36,400 nucleotides of DNA. Origin: an uncultured Bacteroidales bacterium (GTDB taxonomy: Bacteria; Bacteroidota; Bacteroidia; Bacteroidales; Paludibacteraceae). Below are positions 1 through 8,416 of the stretch, piece after piece. The notes beneath the pieces were generated by a model. It was not told the DNA's origin. It was given only the letters and a program-made list of their open reading frames with translations, and searched no databases. The DNA lies in assembly GCA_900316005.1 (NCBI GenBank), contig ONBH01000021.1, forward strand, positions 1 through 36,400. The letters run 5' to 3'. The position numbers and the translations under genes are program-made. Position 1 is the first letter of the stretch. Each line of letters begins with the position of its first letter.

Positions 1-792
1 GTTGTGCGTGATACCCTGGTGGGTCAGTAGGCGGGTGATATGTTCGCTACCCTGCGCGACAACCTTGGTGTAGAGATATTCGGTGCCTTTGAAGATGCTG
101 AGCGTTGTGGTCTCGGCTCCGAAATCCAGCACAGCACAGCCGTCGTAGAGCACGTCGGGGTTATCGGGAATGAACGAGGACAGGAGTGCCTCTGGGCGTG
201 CAAAGGTTTGCTCGATGGACTTACCCGAGCGGTCAAAACTATCCTGTATCTTTTCCTTCAGTTCTTTTTTGCCCACAAAGGCAATATAGTGCGCCTCAAA
301 CTGTGCGGCTCGCTGATCGGGACGGGGTCTTTCCTCCTGTTCCTGTCCGTCCAGGCAGTAATACGAGGGAACAATCGCCAGCACGGCAGCTTCGGGGTGC
401 TTGAACTCAATCTTTTCGCAGCACTCTGCCTCCATCTCCTGCAGGATGGTAGCCGGAATGGCGCGTTTGTGGATGAGGTCACGTTTGCAGCCTACCGCCA
501 CGACCTGCATGCTGCGTCCGCCCAGTAGCACAAAGGCAGTAGGCAGGTTCTCGCGGTTAATACGATTGGCTAATTTCTTGAGGACCTCAGAAATCATAAA
601 TCCTGCATCGGAGCTCTGTACCACCACGCCGCGGTCCACACAGTGGTGCTTGCGTGATTCCTCGTAGCCCAAGATACGCAGCATATCATTATTGATACGC
701 TCGGCTGCCATCGCTCGGATGCTGTCGCTACCCATTTCGATTGCCACAAGGGGTAGTACATCGGTCGTTACTTGTGTATTACGTTTCGCCAT
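1..792 (-). CDS. ftsA: Cell division protein FtsA, N-terminal 264 residues (cut by window edge)
   Basis: FtsA is the actin-like ATPase that tethers FtsZ to the inner membrane and recruits later divisome proteins. The reading frame is open from an ATG at 790-792 to the window edge with no stop, so only the first 264 codons are seen. An actin-type phosphate-1 motif (VAIEMGSDSIRAM) lies near residues 16-28. A second nucleotide loop (AVLDFGAETTTLSIF) lies near residue 220. The 1C insert typical of FtsA is expected between them. The gene follows ftsQ with a 4-base gap and is third in murC-ftsQ-ftsA, so it is probably co-transcribed. ftsZ is expected just outside the window. The family call is firm; the C-terminal amphipathic helix cannot be checked. 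Confidence 0.92.
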   Translation of the reverse strand, partial: MAKRNTQVTTDVLPLVAIEMGSDSIRAMAAERINNDMLRILGYEESRKHHCVDRGVVVQSSDAGFMISEVLKKLANRINRENLPTAFVLLGGRSMQVVAVGCKRDLIHKRAIPATILQEMEAECCEKIEFKHPEAAVLAIVPSYYCLDGQEQEERPRPDQRAAQFEAHYIAFVGKKELKEKIQDSFDRSGKSIEQTFARPEALLSSFIPDNPDVLYDGCAVLDFGAETTTLSIFKGTEYLYTKVVAQGSEHITRLLTHQGITHN

Positions 793-796
793 ATTC

Positions 797-1531
797 TTAT
801 CTCCCTATTACTTGATCTTTGAATCGGATGTCCAGTTCTTTGTACGTCGGTTTGTCGGGCAGGGCGTTGATGCCTTTCTCCATGAACGTGCGCAGTTTGC
901 GCAGCTTACGCTCGTAGCCGCTGAGTTCGCCAAGTAGGATGACGGGTTCGCCTTGCTGCTGGCTGAGGTAGATATGCTTGTTATCCACGATACGCATGGT
1001 GCGGATATGTTCCCGCCAGTATTTGTTGCGGCGGAGCCATTCTGCAAAGTCAGCAATCTCCTCGCGTGCCATTCGTTCGCCCACGTGTCCGCTGACGATG
1101 AGCACGTTGGTCCGTACGCTCTCGCGTACAGGCATAGGCAGACGGTCGGTGTCGATGAAGTAGTTGCCCGACTCGGTAACCACCTTCAGCAGCGGTACGC
1201 GTTGGTGCAGTACCACGTGGATATGATTCTGTGCCGTGGGATAGCATTCGGCTTTCCGTACCATGGGGTGGGCTGTTATGATATTCTCGATAGAGTCCAT
1301 GGATAGCGTGTTAAGACGCTTGCCTACGGGGTACTGACCTCCGGTTCGCAGTAGCCGGATTAGTTCCGCCTTGTCCACAAACTGCCTCTCGGCACTATCC
1401 GTCACGATGATTTGCAGCTGGGTGCATATGCGCTCGTTATCCAGTTGCTTCGAGACCGATAACCCCGTGATGATACCCGCCATGATGAGCACGACGACTA
1501 TTGTAGATAGTATGACTGAGCGGAGTTTCAT
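797..1531 (-). CDS. ftsQ: Cell division protein FtsQ/DivIB
   Basis: This 244-residue bitopic membrane protein of the divisome links FtsA/FtsK to FtsL-FtsB and septal synthesis. A short basic N-terminus (MKLR) is followed by one membrane span at about residues 6-27. A periplasmic part follows with a POTRA-like section (about 38-105, including the conserved AHPMVRKAECYP region) and a beta domain. The length fits Bacteroidota FtsQ. Its ATG overlaps the murC stop codon in an ATGA arrangement (1528-1531), which indicates translational coupling. ftsA follows 4 bases after its stop. Sequence identity within this family is always low, so the call rests on topology, length and position together. Confidence 0.9.
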   Translation of the reverse strand: MKLRSVILSTIVVVLIMAGIITGLSVSKQLDNERICTQLQIIVTDSAERQFVDKAELIRLLRTGGQYPVGKRLNTLSMDSIENIITAHPMVRKAECYPTAQNHIHVVLHQRVPLLKVVTESGNYFIDTDRLPMPVRESVRTNVLIVSGHVGERMAREEIADFAEWLRRNKYWREHIRTMRIVDNKHIYLSQQQGEPVILLGELSGYERKLRKLRTFMEKGINALPDKPTYKELDIRFKDQVIGR

Positions 1532-2952
1532 GCTTGCAACAGTTGGGTTATATCGGGTACAAAACGGTCTATGTCGCCGGCGCCGAGTGTCATCAGGGCT
1601 AAGGATTCGCCTTTCTCATTGGCCTCGTTCAGTCGTTTCTGAATGGTAGTGAGCAGGTCGGCTTTCTCCACGACGCTTACGCGGCATTGGTTGCCGGGCA
1701 CCTTGCGGCAGCACTTCATCAGCCATTCGCTGGTGACACCGGGTATGGGTCGCTCGCGTGCGGGATAGATGGGCAGCAGAATCAGTTCGTCCAGACGGCT
1801 TAATACGCGTGCAAAACCATCAATGAAATCGCGCGTGCGCGAGTAGAGATGCGGCTGGAAGATACCGATGTTGCGGCGCTGGGGGTATATCTTACGAACG
1901 GATTCAATAGCGGATTGCAGCTCGGTGGGGTGGTGGGCATAGTCATCCATATACGCCACGCGGGCGTTGGATACGTGGATGTTAAAGCGGCGTTTGACAC
2001 CCGCAAACGTCTGCAGCCCTTCGCGCAGGATGCTGTCGCTTACGCCGTTGAGCCATGCGATGGCGAGTGCTGCCACCGAGTTCTCGATGTTCACCCATAC
2101 GGGTACACCGAGTTTCAGGTCTTCGATCTTGCCCTCCGGGTGGTGGAAGTCAAAGCGTATCTCGCCCTCCGTCACGCGGATATTAGCGGCATAGAAATCT
2201 GCCGTGGGGTCATCCGTACTATAGGAGTATATCGTGGGTCCCTGTCCCGCAGGTATGCCCGGGGGCGCTACGTGAAAGCCTTTCTTGACAACAACGGCTT
2301 TCTGCGCCAGGGCAGCATATTGGTCAAAGCCCTGTTGGTACGACTTGGCGTCGCCGTAGATGTCGAGGTGGTCGGGGTCGATAGACGTGATGACCGACAT
2401 ATACGGGCTGAGGTGGTGAAAACTGCGGTCGTATTCGTCCGCCTCCACCACGACGTACTCGCTTTCGGGGGCAAGCAGCAGGTTGCTGTTGTAGTTGAGG
2501 CTGATACCGCCGAGGAAGGCGTTGGTGCCCTTTTGGGTGCCCTGAATGAGGTGTGCCAGCAGGGTAGAGGTTGTCGTCTTGCCGTGCGTACCGGCTACGC
2601 AGAGGGCCTTGTGCTGACGGGTGACGAGTCCCAGAATCTCGGCGCGCTTGAGGATACGGAATCCGTTCGTGAGGAAATACTGGTACAACTCGTTGCCTTC
2701 CGGCACGGCGGGTGTACGTACGACAAGGGTATCCTCCACAGAGAGCAAGAATTCTTCATCGACGGAGTCCTCGTACTTGACCATGATACCCTCTTCCTCC
2801 AACTCATGGGTCAGGGGCGAGGGTGTGAGGTCGTATCCCATGACGGGATGCCTGTTGGCGTGGAAGTACCGCGCCAACGCACTCATGCCTATTCCGCCGA
2901 TACCCAGGAAATAGACCGTGCAACCCGCTTGTATGTCATCTTTTAGGTTCAT
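1528..2952 (-). CDS. murC: UDP-N-acetylmuramate--L-alanine ligase MurC
   Basis: MurC is the cytoplasmic ATP-dependent ligase that adds L-alanine to UDP-MurNAc, the first amino acid of the peptidoglycan stem. The frame encodes 474 residues from the ATG at 2952. The frame stays open 27 codons further upstream, but those codons cover the promoter and are discounted. Visible motifs are the N-terminal nucleotide-binding loop (FLGIGGIGMSALA, residues 15-27), the ATP P-loop (GTHGKTTT, 121-128), the VEADEYDRSF segment, DPDHLDIYG, and DYAHHPTE in the C-terminal domain. It is the first gene of the murC-ftsQ-ftsA run and has a clear promoter at 2970-3001. murG is not upstream here; the tRNA gene diverges instead. 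Confidence 0.97.
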   Translation of the reverse strand: MNLKDDIQAGCTVYFLGIGGIGMSALARYFHANRHPVMGYDLTPSPLTHELEEEGIMVKYEDSVDEEFLLSVEDTLVVRTPAVPEGNELYQYFLTNGFRILKRAEILGLVTRQHKALCVAGTHGKTTTSTLLAHLIQGTQKGTNAFLGGISLNYNSNLLLAPESEYVVVEADEYDRSFHHLSPYMSVITSIDPDHLDIYGDAKSYQQGFDQYAALAQKAVVVKKGFHVAPPGIPAGQGPTIYSYSTDDPTADFYAANIRVTEGEIRFDFHHPEGKIEDLKLGVPVWVNIENSVAALAIAWLNGVSDSILREGLQTFAGVKRRFNIHVSNARVAYMDDYAHHPTELQSAIESVRKIYPQRRNIGIFQPHLYSRTRDFIDGFARVLSRLDELILLPIYPARERPIPGVTSEWLMKCCRKVPGNQCRVSVVEKADLLTTIQKRLNEANEKGESLALMTLGAGDIDRFVPDITQLLQA

Positions 2953-2969
2953 AGTTACAAAAAAGCGTG

Positions 2970-3001
2970 CAAAGATACAAAAAAAATGCGAAATATGCAA
3001 A
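2970..3001 (-). promoter_or_regulatory. Promoter of murC-ftsQ-ftsA
   Basis: On the minus strand TTTG (2998-3001) is followed after exactly 20 bases by TATCTTTG (2970-2977), a full match to the Bacteroidota sigma-ABfr consensus TTTG-N19-21-TAnnTTTG. It lies 17 bases before the murC ATG and back to back with the tRNA promoter. Confidence 0.85.
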
Positions 3002-3026
3002 GAATTTGAAAAAAAATGCAAAAAAA

Positions 3027-3058
3027 TTTGCACATATCAAAAAAAAGCAGTACTTTTG
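3027..3058 (+). promoter_or_regulatory. Promoter of tRNA-Ala
   Basis: TTTG at 3027-3030 and TACTTTTG at 3051-3058 are separated by 20 bases, the same geometry as the other promoters here. The tRNA starts at 3090, so a short 5' leader would be removed by RNase P. Confidence 0.85.
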
Positions 3059-3089
3059 CAGCCGCTTTCGGAAAAATAGTCGAACGCGA

Positions 3090-3162
3090 GGGGTACTAGC
3101 TCATCTGGTAGAGCGCAACAATGGCATTGTTGAGGTGAGGAGTTCGAGTCTCCTGTGCTCCA
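3090..3162 (+). tRNA. tRNA-Ala, anticodon GGC
   Basis: A complete cloverleaf can be drawn. The acceptor GGGGTAC (3090-3096) pairs with GTGCTCC (3155-3161). The D-stem is GCTC/GAGC. The anticodon stem CAACA/TGTTG encloses loop ATGGCAT with anticodon GGC at 3123-3125. The variable loop has 5 nt, and the T-arm is AGGAG-TTCGAGT-CTCCT. The third acceptor pair is G3-U70, the known alanine identity element, which agrees with the anticodon. The 3' CCA is not encoded: after discriminator A3162 the sequence is CA followed by an A-run. The total length of 73 nt is standard. Confidence 0.96.
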
Positions 3163-3205
3163 CAAAAAAAACGAACCTGTCCGAGTGACGGGTTCGTTTT
3201 TTTTT
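3163..3205. terminator. Bidirectional terminator between tRNA-Ala and galM
   Basis: An 11-bp stem (ACGAACCTGTC at 3171-3181 with GACGGGTTCGT at 3187-3197, one G-U pair) has a 5-nt loop. It is followed by nine Ts on the plus strand and preceded by an A-run that becomes a T-run on the minus strand. It can serve the tRNA (+) and galM (-), which converge here. Confidence 0.85.
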
Positions 3206-3209
3206 AAAA

Positions 3210-3380
3210 TCCCCCCGGCCCCCTTTCAAAGGGGGTGAAGGACGGGATAACGATGCAATTTATACGTAAAAATGGCCAAGTTCACGGGATAATATACTAT
3301 GTATATTATAGGTACGGGTATGATGCGGGATTGGTTCGAGAAACCTCGGGAAACCGGCCGACATTAACACGATATTAGGT
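3210..3380. other. Noncoding spacer with GC-rich and AT-rich inverted repeats
   Basis: I see no gene here. CCCCCTTTCAAAGGGGG lies at about 3220-3236, and a 9-bp AT-rich inverted repeat ATAATATAC-TAT-GTATATTAT lies at 3289-3309. The C/G-rich hairpin resembles similar ones at 27280-27300 and 34279-34291. Confidence 0.5.
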
Positions 3381-3399
3381 AGTGACTTGCTACAACTGC

Positions 3400-3462
3400 T
3401 ACTACAACAGCTACTGCGACTACTACAACAGCTACTGCGACTACTACAACAGCTACTGCTAC
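3400..3462. repeat. Three copies of a 21-bp tandem repeat at the galM stop codon
   Basis: The unit TACTACAACAGCTACTGCGAC is repeated at 3400-3420, 3421-3441 and 3442-3462; the last copy has one mismatch. It ends on the galM TAG (3462-3464). Read as galM mRNA, it is a run of TAG-rich 3' untranslated sequence in which each unit contains CAGTAGCTG, a small self-complementary element. The 21-bp period would keep frame if it were translated. Confidence 0.85.
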
Positions 3463-4475
3463 TACTCGTGCAGGGTGTAGATGGTGCGGCGGCGGTAGAG
3501 TTCGCCGGGACGGAGAACAGCCGACGGGAAGTTTGCGAAGTTGGGCGCGGCAGGCAGGTTCTGCGCCTCGAGGCAGACGGCATGGCGGATGTCGTACATT
3601 GAGCCGGATTTGCCTCGGTGCTGCTCTACGTAGTTGCCGGAATAGACGACAAGCGCCTCCATGTTGGTGTGGAGGTCGAGGGTGAGATCCGGAACCGAAA
3701 GCGTGGCGTTGGGTTTGGCTGTGAGTCCTGCGTTCAGCAGCCAAGCACTATCTATACCGCGCCAGGGCGCAAAGAAGGGCAGGTCGTACCGCTCGCCAAG
3801 CAGGGCTGGGCAGCGGAAGTCCATCGGCGTGCCGGCTACCGGGAGTAGTTCGCCAATAGGGCAGGTGTTCTCGTCCGCGGGCGCATAGGTTTCGGCGTCT
3901 ATCGTGAGCGCGTGTGCGCGAACATCGCCCGCGCCCTCGCCCGCGAGATTTAAATAGGTGTGCTGCGTGAAGTTGACCACGGTAGGCGCATCGGTGACGG
4001 CTTCGTAGTCGATGATCAGCGAGCCGAATCCTTCGGGTGCTTCCGTTCCCTCTTGCAGCATGGGTGCGCCAACGGTATAGGTGACAAAGACATGCAGGTT
4101 GCCGGGGTAACCTTCTTCGCCATCGGGCGAGAAGAGGTGCAGGCGGATGGAGTCGCGCGAGAGGGCTACGACGTCCCAGGTGCGGGCGTTGAAACCGTGG
4201 ATGCCGCCGTGGAGGGCGTTGGGGCCGTTATTGGCTGCGAGGTTGTAGGTGTGTCCGTCAAGGGTGAAATGGGCATCGCGGATACGACCGGCATAGCGGC
4301 CGACGATGGCGTTGAAGTAAGGTTCCTGATTGAGCCATTCTTCGTCGGTATTGAACCCGAGGACGATATCACGCTGTTCGCCGGAACGGGTAGGCGTGAT
4401 GAGGGAGAGGATTTTAGCTCCGTAGTCGGAGATTCGGGCGGTGATGAGACCGTTGGTAATGGAAAAAGATTTCAT
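3462..4475 (-). CDS. galM: Aldose 1-epimerase (galactose mutarotase)
   Basis: GalM interconverts the alpha and beta anomers of aldohexoses, feeding the Leloir pathway and other sugar kinases. The 337 residues match the usual length. Family landmarks are GRYAGRI (59-65), NNGPNALHGG with the acid histidine H89, NFTQHTYLNLAG with H172, the GIDSAW aspartate D242, and CLEAQNLP with the catalytic base E303. There is no signal peptide, so it is cytoplasmic. The start is the ATG at 4475, just downstream of a TTGACGATT-repeat tract. It appears to be a single-gene unit sharing its terminator with the converging tRNA. The stop codon sits inside a 21-bp tandem repeat. Confidence 0.95.
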   Translation of the reverse strand: MKSFSITNGLITARISDYGAKILSLITPTRSGEQRDIVLGFNTDEEWLNQEPYFNAIVGRYAGRIRDAHFTLDGHTYNLAANNGPNALHGGIHGFNARTWDVVALSRDSIRLHLFSPDGEEGYPGNLHVFVTYTVGAPMLQEGTEAPEGFGSLIIDYEAVTDAPTVVNFTQHTYLNLAGEGAGDVRAHALTIDAETYAPADENTCPIGELLPVAGTPMDFRCPALLGERYDLPFFAPWRGIDSAWLLNAGLTAKPNATLSVPDLTLDLHTNMEALVVYSGNYVEQHRGKSGSMYDIRHAVCLEAQNLPAAPNFANFPSAVLRPGELYRRRTIYTLHE

Positions 4476-4485
4476 AGTAATTTAT

Positions 4486-4533
4486 AATTGACGATTTGAC
4501 GATTGACGATTGGACGATTTATTGACGATTTGG
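4486..4533. repeat. TTGACGATT low-complexity tract upstream of galM
   Basis: About five imperfect copies of TTGACGATT follow one another between the galM start and its probable promoter, so they would lie in the galM 5' untranslated region. The tract is of the same general kind as the TTGATAG repeats elsewhere in the window. Confidence 0.8.
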
Positions 4534-4555
4534 GTGTTTTCTGGTTTTTCGGGTG

Positions 4556-4587
4556 CAAAGGTACAAAAAAATATCGGAATATGCAAC
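4556..4587 (-). promoter_or_regulatory. Probable galM promoter
   Basis: On the minus strand TACCTTTG (4556-4563) is a full -7 match. The -33 position 20 bases away reads GTTG (4584-4587), one mismatch from TTTG. It is weaker than the other promoters here and lies about 80 bases before the galM ATG. The rest of the 4476-4783 gap holds only this, the repeat tract and the rpsL promoter. Confidence 0.55.
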
Positions 4588-4654
4588 TTTTAGATGTCAA
4601 AAATGCAAAAAAATGCGTTTTTTAAGTAAAAATACTAATTTTTTTCCTAAATTA

Positions 4655-4686
4655 TTTGGTCATGTCAAAAAAATGTAGTACTTTTG
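4655..4686 (+). promoter_or_regulatory. Promoter of the rpsL-rpsG-fusA/S10 cluster
   Basis: TTTG (4655-4658), 20 bases, then TACTTTTG (4679-4686). It lies about 97 bases before rpsL. It is the only full-consensus promoter I find between here and rplQ, which suggests one very long transcript, though weak internal promoters cannot be excluded. Confidence 0.85.
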
Positions 4687-4783
4687 CATGCTTTTTCGCG
4701 GTTCGTGCACATGTACGCACGTATATATGTGAGAAAGCATGGAACAAAAACTAACAAAAAACAATTAACCAAAACAAGTTAAA

Positions 4784-5164
4784 ATGCCTACAATTCAACA
4801 ATTAGTTAGAAAAGGAAGAGCAGAACTTATCGACAAGAGCAAGAGCCCGGCTCTGGACAGTTGCCCGCAACGTCGCGGCGTTTGTGTACGTGTTTACACC
4901 ACCACCCCTAAGAAGCCTAATTCGGCAATGCGTAAGGTGGCTCGTGTTCGTCTGACGAACCAGAAAGAGGTGAACGCCTACATCCCCGGTGAGGGTCACA
5001 ATCTGCAGGAGCACTCGATCGTGATGGTACGTGGTGGTCGTGTAAAAGACCTGCCCGGTGTACGTTATCACATCGTTCGCGGTACGCTGGATACCGCCGG
5101 CGTGGCTAACCGCCTGCAACGTCGCTCGAAGTACGGTGCTAAGCGCCCGAAAGCGAAGAAATAA
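4784..5164 (+). CDS. rpsL: 30S ribosomal protein S12
   Basis: S12 sits at the decoding centre of the 30S subunit and controls proofreading. The 126 residues cover the whole family fold. The [13 protein letters not shown] loop (residues 39-51) and the [11 protein letters not shown] loop (86-96) are intact, and the lysines where streptomycin-resistance substitutions arise are unmutated. It is the first gene of the str operon, about 100 bases after a consensus promoter. The next gene, rpsG, is almost 300 bases downstream, an unusually wide gap for this operon, filled with repeats. Confidence 0.99.
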   Translation: MPTIQQLVRKGRAELIDKSKSPALDSCPQRRGVCVRVYTTTPKKPNSAMRKVARVRLTNQKEVNAYIPGEGHNLQEHSIVMVRGGRVKDLPGVRYHIVRGTLDTAGVANRLQRRSKYGAKRPKAKK

Positions 5165-5208
5165 GACCGCTGCGCTAAAAGAACAAAGACCGCTGCGCTA
5201 AAGGAACA
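5163..5208 (+). repeat. 23-bp dimer repeat, copy 1 (rpsL/rpsG spacer)
   Basis: Two head-to-tail 23-bp units (5163-5185 and 5186-5208) differ at one base and share the core GACCGCTGCGCTAAA. The first overlaps the rpsL stop codon. A degenerate inverted counterpart lies at 5257-5288 (CTCCTTTAG...GCGAACGGTC), so the spacer could fold. The same 23-bp period and core recur at 5941-5986 and 35805-35850. Confidence 0.85.
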
Positions 5209-5380
5209 AAGATTAAACACAATCGACTATGCGAAACAAAATAATCCTTACTCCTTACTCCTTTAGAGGGCGAAGCGAACGGTCCTTGATCGAAAGAATG
5301 ACAGTTCTGTTTGAAATTTACTAACTAAACGTTCCATACGCTGGGACAGATTACAAGGGTTGATCGGTTGAGTAAGGAAA

Positions 5381-5416
5381 GTTGATAATTGACAGTTGAT
5401 AGTTGATAATTGACAT
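5381..5416 (+). repeat. TTGATAG-type 7-bp repeat tract before rpsG
   Basis: Five consecutive 7-bp units of the form GTTGATA/ATTGACA. rpsG starts 45 bases later. With the dimer repeat this accounts for most of the 5165-5461 spacer; no gene is visible in it. Confidence 0.85.
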
Positions 5417-5461
5417 TTTTTCCTGAAGCGATTACAGCCACTAAAAAAACAAATTAAAACA

Positions 5462-5938
5462 ATGAGAAAAGCAAAACCAAAAAAACGTGTCATCCTGCCG
5501 GATCCCGTATTCGGAGAGGTAATGGTTGCCAAGTTTGTGAACCATCTGATGCTGGACGGTAAGAAGAATACGTCGTATAACGTGTTCTACACCGCTTTGG
5601 ACATCGTTGGTCAGAAGAACAAGGATGCCGAGAAGTCGGCTCTGGAGTTGTGGAAACAGGCGTTGGATAACATCACTCCGTTGGTGGAGGTTAAATCCAA
5701 ACGTATCGGTGGTGCTACCTTCCAGGTTCCGACCGAGATTCGTGCGGACCGCAAGGAGAGTATCGCAATGAAGAATATGATTTCGTTTGCCCGTAAGCGC
5801 GGTGGTCACTCGATGGCCGAGAAGCTGGCAGCAGAGATCATGGACGCTCTGAATAGTCAGGGTGGTGCCTTCAAGCGTAAAGAGGATATGCATCGTATGG
5901 CAGAGGCGAACCGTGCATTTGCACACTTCCGCTTCTAA
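5462..5938 (+). CDS. rpsG: 30S ribosomal protein S7
   Basis: S7 nucleates assembly of the 30S head by binding the 3' major domain of 16S rRNA, and lines the E site. The 158 residues are a normal length. The N-terminal MRKAKPKKR and the [16 protein letters not shown] helix region are recognisable, as are the conserved arginine- and lysine-rich stretch [18 protein letters not shown] and the C-terminal helix ending in NRAFAHFRF. It is the second gene of the str operon. The spacers on both sides carry related 23-bp dimer repeats, which is odd for a highly expressed operon. Confidence 0.99.
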   Translation: MRKAKPKKRVILPDPVFGEVMVAKFVNHLMLDGKKNTSYNVFYTALDIVGQKNKDAEKSALELWKQALDNITPLVEVKSKRIGGATFQVPTEIRADRKESIAMKNMISFARKRGGHSMAEKLAAEIMDALNSQGGAFKRKEDMHRMAEANRAFAHFRF

Positions 5939-5940
5939 TA

Positions 5941-5986
5941 GATCGCTACGCTGAAAGAATAATGACCGCTACGCTGAAAGAATAAA
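5941..5986 (+). repeat. 23-bp dimer repeat, copy 2 (rpsG/fusA spacer)
   Basis: Two 23-bp units (5941-5963, 5964-5986) share the core GA(T/C)CGCTACGCTGAAAGAATAA. They are related to copy 1 with compensating-type changes. A degenerate inverted partner (CTCCTTTAGTGAG...CGAGCGGTC) lies at about 6027-6060, just before fusA. Confidence 0.85.
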
Positions 5987-6078
5987 GACAAAATACATTT
6001 GAGAATCAAAACATTTAAGTCCTTGCTCCTTGCTCCTTTAGTGAGTGAAACGAGCGGTCTTTAATCCTGAAAGAAAAG

Positions 6079-8193
6079 ATGGCAAAGCACGACTTGAAAT
6101 ATAACCGCAACATCGGCATTATGGCGCACATCGACGCCGGTAAGACTACGACGAGTGAGCGTATCTTATTCTACACGGGTTTGACCCATAAGATAGGCGA
6201 GGTGCACGATGGCGCTGCGACGATGGACTGGATGGAGCAGGAGCAGGAGCGTGGTATCACGATTACCTCTGCAGCTACCACTACCTATTGGACCTACCAG
6301 GGCCAGAAGTACAAAATCAATTTGATTGACACTCCGGGTCACGTGGATTTCACGGTAGAGGTAGAGCGTTCGCTGCGCATTCTGGACGGTGCTGTGGCTA
6401 CCTTCTGCGCAGTAGGCGGCGTGCAGCCCCAGAGCGAGACCGTATGGCGTCAGGCGGATAAATATATGGTACCCCGCGTGTGCTACGTGAATAAGATGGA
6501 CCGCAGCGGTGCGGACTTCTTCTCGGTAGTAAGCCAGATTAAGGAGGTTCTGGGTGCGACACCCTGTCCGATACAGATACCTATTGGTGCAGAAGAGACT
6601 TTCAAGGGTGTGGTGGATTTGATTAAGATGAAATCCATCATCTGGCACGACGAGACGATGGGCGCAGAGTATGTCGAAGAGCCTATTGCTGCAGACCTGA
6701 TGGACGAGGCGATTGAGTGGAGAGATAAGATGCTCGAGACTTGCGCCGAGTTTGACGACGTGCTGATGGAGAAGTATTTCTCCGACCCCGACACGATTAC
6801 CGAGGAAGAGATTCGCGCCGCTATCCGCAAGGGTACCGTGGGTCTGCATATCTTCCCGGTGATTTGTGGTTCGAGTTTTAAGAACAAGGGTGTGCAAACC
6901 ATGTTGGATGCCGTTTGTGCCTATCTGCCCAGCCCGATGGATACCGCCGAGATTGAAGGCACGGATCCCAGGACTGAGAAGACCGTAGTACGCCACCCGG
7001 ATGAGGATGAGCCCTTGTGCGCCTTGGCGTTCAAGATTGCAACCGACCCGTATGTAGGACGTCTGTGCTACTTCCGCGTCTATAGCGGTAAGTTGGAGGC
7101 CGGCTCCTATGTATATAATACGCGCTCGGGCAAGCGCGAGCGCATATCGCGTATATTCCAGATGCATTCGAACCACCAGAATCCGGTGGATGTTATCTCT
7201 GCCGGTGATATTGGTGCGGGCGTAGGTTTCAAGGATATCCGCACGGGTGACACGCTGTGCTCAGAAGGAGCGCAGATCACGCTGGAGTCGATTGACTTCC
7301 CCGCACCGGTAATCGGTATCTCGGTAGAGCCGAAGTCGCAAGCCGACATCGACAAGTTGGGTATCGGTCTGAGTAAGTTGGCGGAGGAGGATCCGACCTT
7401 CACCGTTAAGACCGACGAGCAGACGGGTCAGACCGTTATCTCGGGTATGGGTGAGTTGCACTTGGAGATTATCATCGACCGTCTGAAGCGTGAGTTCCAC
7501 GTAGAGTGCAACCAGGGTCGTCCGCAGGTAGCGTACCGCGAGGCAATCTCGCAGGCAGTTGAGCTGCGCGAGGTATATAAGAAACAGACCGGTGGTCGTG
7601 GTAAGTTCGCCGACATCATCTGCCGCGTAGAGCCTGCCGATCCGGAGTTTGAGGGTTCCCTGCAGTTTATCGACGAAGTGAAGGGTGGTGATATACCTAA
7701 GGAGTACATCCCGGCCATCGAGAAGGGATTCCAGACGGCAATGAAGAACGGTGTTCTGGCCGGTTTCCCGCTTGACAAGCTGAAGGTAACGATCATCGAT
7801 GGTTCGTTCCACCCCGTGGATAGTGACCAGCTTTCGTTCGAGATCTGCGCGCAGTTAGCGTTCAAGAACGCTTGTATGAAAGCCAAGCCCGTGCTGATGG
7901 AGCCCATCATGAAGATAGAGGTGGTGACTCCGGAAGAGAACATGGGTGATGTGATAGGCGACCTGAACAAGCGTCGTGGTCAAGTAGAGGGAATGGATAC
8001 AGCCCGTACGGGAGCGCGTATCGTGAAAGCGAAGGTGCCATTGGCCGAGATGTTCGGCTACGTAACGGCGCTGCGTACCATCACCTCGGGTCGCGCCACC
8101 AGTTCGATGGAGTTCTCGCACTACGAGCAGGTATCGTCGAGCATCGCGAAGGCGGTACTGACCGAGTGCGGCGGCAGAGTGGATCTGGCCTAA
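6079..8193 (+). CDS. fusA: Elongation factor G
   Basis: EF-G is the translational GTPase that drives tRNA-mRNA translocation and, with RRF, ribosome recycling. The 704 residues give the full five-domain protein. G1 is AHIDAGKT (16-23), switch I contains [11 protein letters not shown] (58-68), G3 is DTPGHVDF (84-91) and G4 is NKMD (138-141). Domain IV and the C-terminal domain V ([20 protein letters not shown]) are intact, so this is the housekeeping form. It is the third gene of the str operon. tuf does not follow, as is usual in Bacteroidota. The stop is followed at once by a 100-bp run of 7-bp repeats. Confidence 0.99.
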   Translation: MAKHDLKYNRNIGIMAHIDAGKTTTSERILFYTGLTHKIGEVHDGAATMDWMEQEQERGITITSAATTTYWTYQGQKYKINLIDTPGHVDFTVEVERSLRILDGAVATFCAVGGVQPQSETVWRQADKYMVPRVCYVNKMDRSGADFFSVVSQIKEVLGATPCPIQIPIGAEETFKGVVDLIKMKSIIWHDETMGAEYVEEPIAADLMDEAIEWRDKMLETCAEFDDVLMEKYFSDPDTITEEEIRAAIRKGTVGLHIFPVICGSSFKNKGVQTMLDAVCAYLPSPMDTAEIEGTDPRTEKTVVRHPDEDEPLCALAFKIATDPYVGRLCYFRVYSGKLEAGSYVYNTRSGKRERISRIFQMHSNHQNPVDVISAGDIGAGVGFKDIRTGDTLCSEGAQITLESIDFPAPVIGISVEPKSQADIDKLGIGLSKLAEEDPTFTVKTDEQTGQTVISGMGELHLEIIIDRLKREFHVECNQGRPQVAYREAISQAVELREVYKKQTGGRGKFADIICRVEPADPEFEGSLQFIDEVKGGDIPKEYIPAIEKGFQTAMKNGVLAGFPLDKLKVTIIDGSFHPVDSDQLSFEICAQLAFKNACMKAKPVLMEPIMKIEVVTPEENMGDVIGDLNKRRGQVEGMDTARTGARIVKAKVPLAEMFGYVTALRTITSGRATSSMEFSHYEQVSSSIAKAVLTECGGRVDLA

Positions 8194-8293
8194 TTGATAG
8201 TTGATAGTTGATAGTTGACAATTGATAGTTGATAGTTGACAGTTGATAGTTGACAATTGATAGTTGATAGTTGACAGTTGACAGTTGATAATT
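8194..8293 (+). repeat. TTGATAG 7-bp repeat, about 14 units, after fusA
   Basis: An uninterrupted run of about fourteen 7-bp units (TTGATAG, TTGACAA, TTGACAG variants) begins directly after the fusA TAA. It is the longest such tract in the window. TGA and TAG occur in every unit, so any readthrough would stop. Confidence 0.9.
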
Positions 8294-8380
8294 CGCGCAA
8301 GAGTGCGCGTACCAATAATAAAAGTGCATACGTGCGGGTCATCTAAGCGAATGACTCTTTAGGGATTCTGCGCGTGTGCA
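8294..8380 (+). promoter_or_regulatory. Structured leader upstream of rpsJ
   Basis: Two hairpins can be drawn. The first is CGCGCA-AGAG-TGCGCG (8294-8309). The second is a 12-bp stem formed by 8325-8336 and 8369-8380, allowing G-U pairs, that encloses an inner stem GTCAT/ATGAC (8338-8342 with 8351-8355). No T-run follows, so it is not a simple terminator. The position before the S10 gene makes it a candidate ribosomal-protein autoregulatory site. This is inference from hand folding only. Confidence 0.5.
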
Positions 8381-8385
8381 AATAG

Positions 8386-8416
8386 ATTTAAAATTTAAAA
8401 TTTAAGATTTAAAATT
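8386..8416 (+). repeat. AAATTTAA low-complexity tract before rpsJ
   Basis: Repeated ATTTAAAATTT units run up to the rpsJ ATG. A closely similar tract occurs in frame inside the FAD-dehydrogenase gene at 25366-25403. Confidence 0.75.

Noticed and set aside
1849..2946. 365-codon open frame on the plus strand opposite murC
   Set aside because: It is antisense to murC, has no recognisable domain, and is explained by the codon pattern of the real gene.
3289..3309. AT-rich palindrome as the galM terminator
   Set aside because: It has no T-run in the right place, and a strong bidirectional terminator lies further on at 3163-3205.
3400..3462. CRISPR array
   Set aside because: The repeats are directly tandem without spacers, and no cas genes are in the window.
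3364..3744. 126-codon frame with Val/Ala repeats on the minus strand
   Set aside because: It is a translation of the 21-bp repeat and a shadow of galM.
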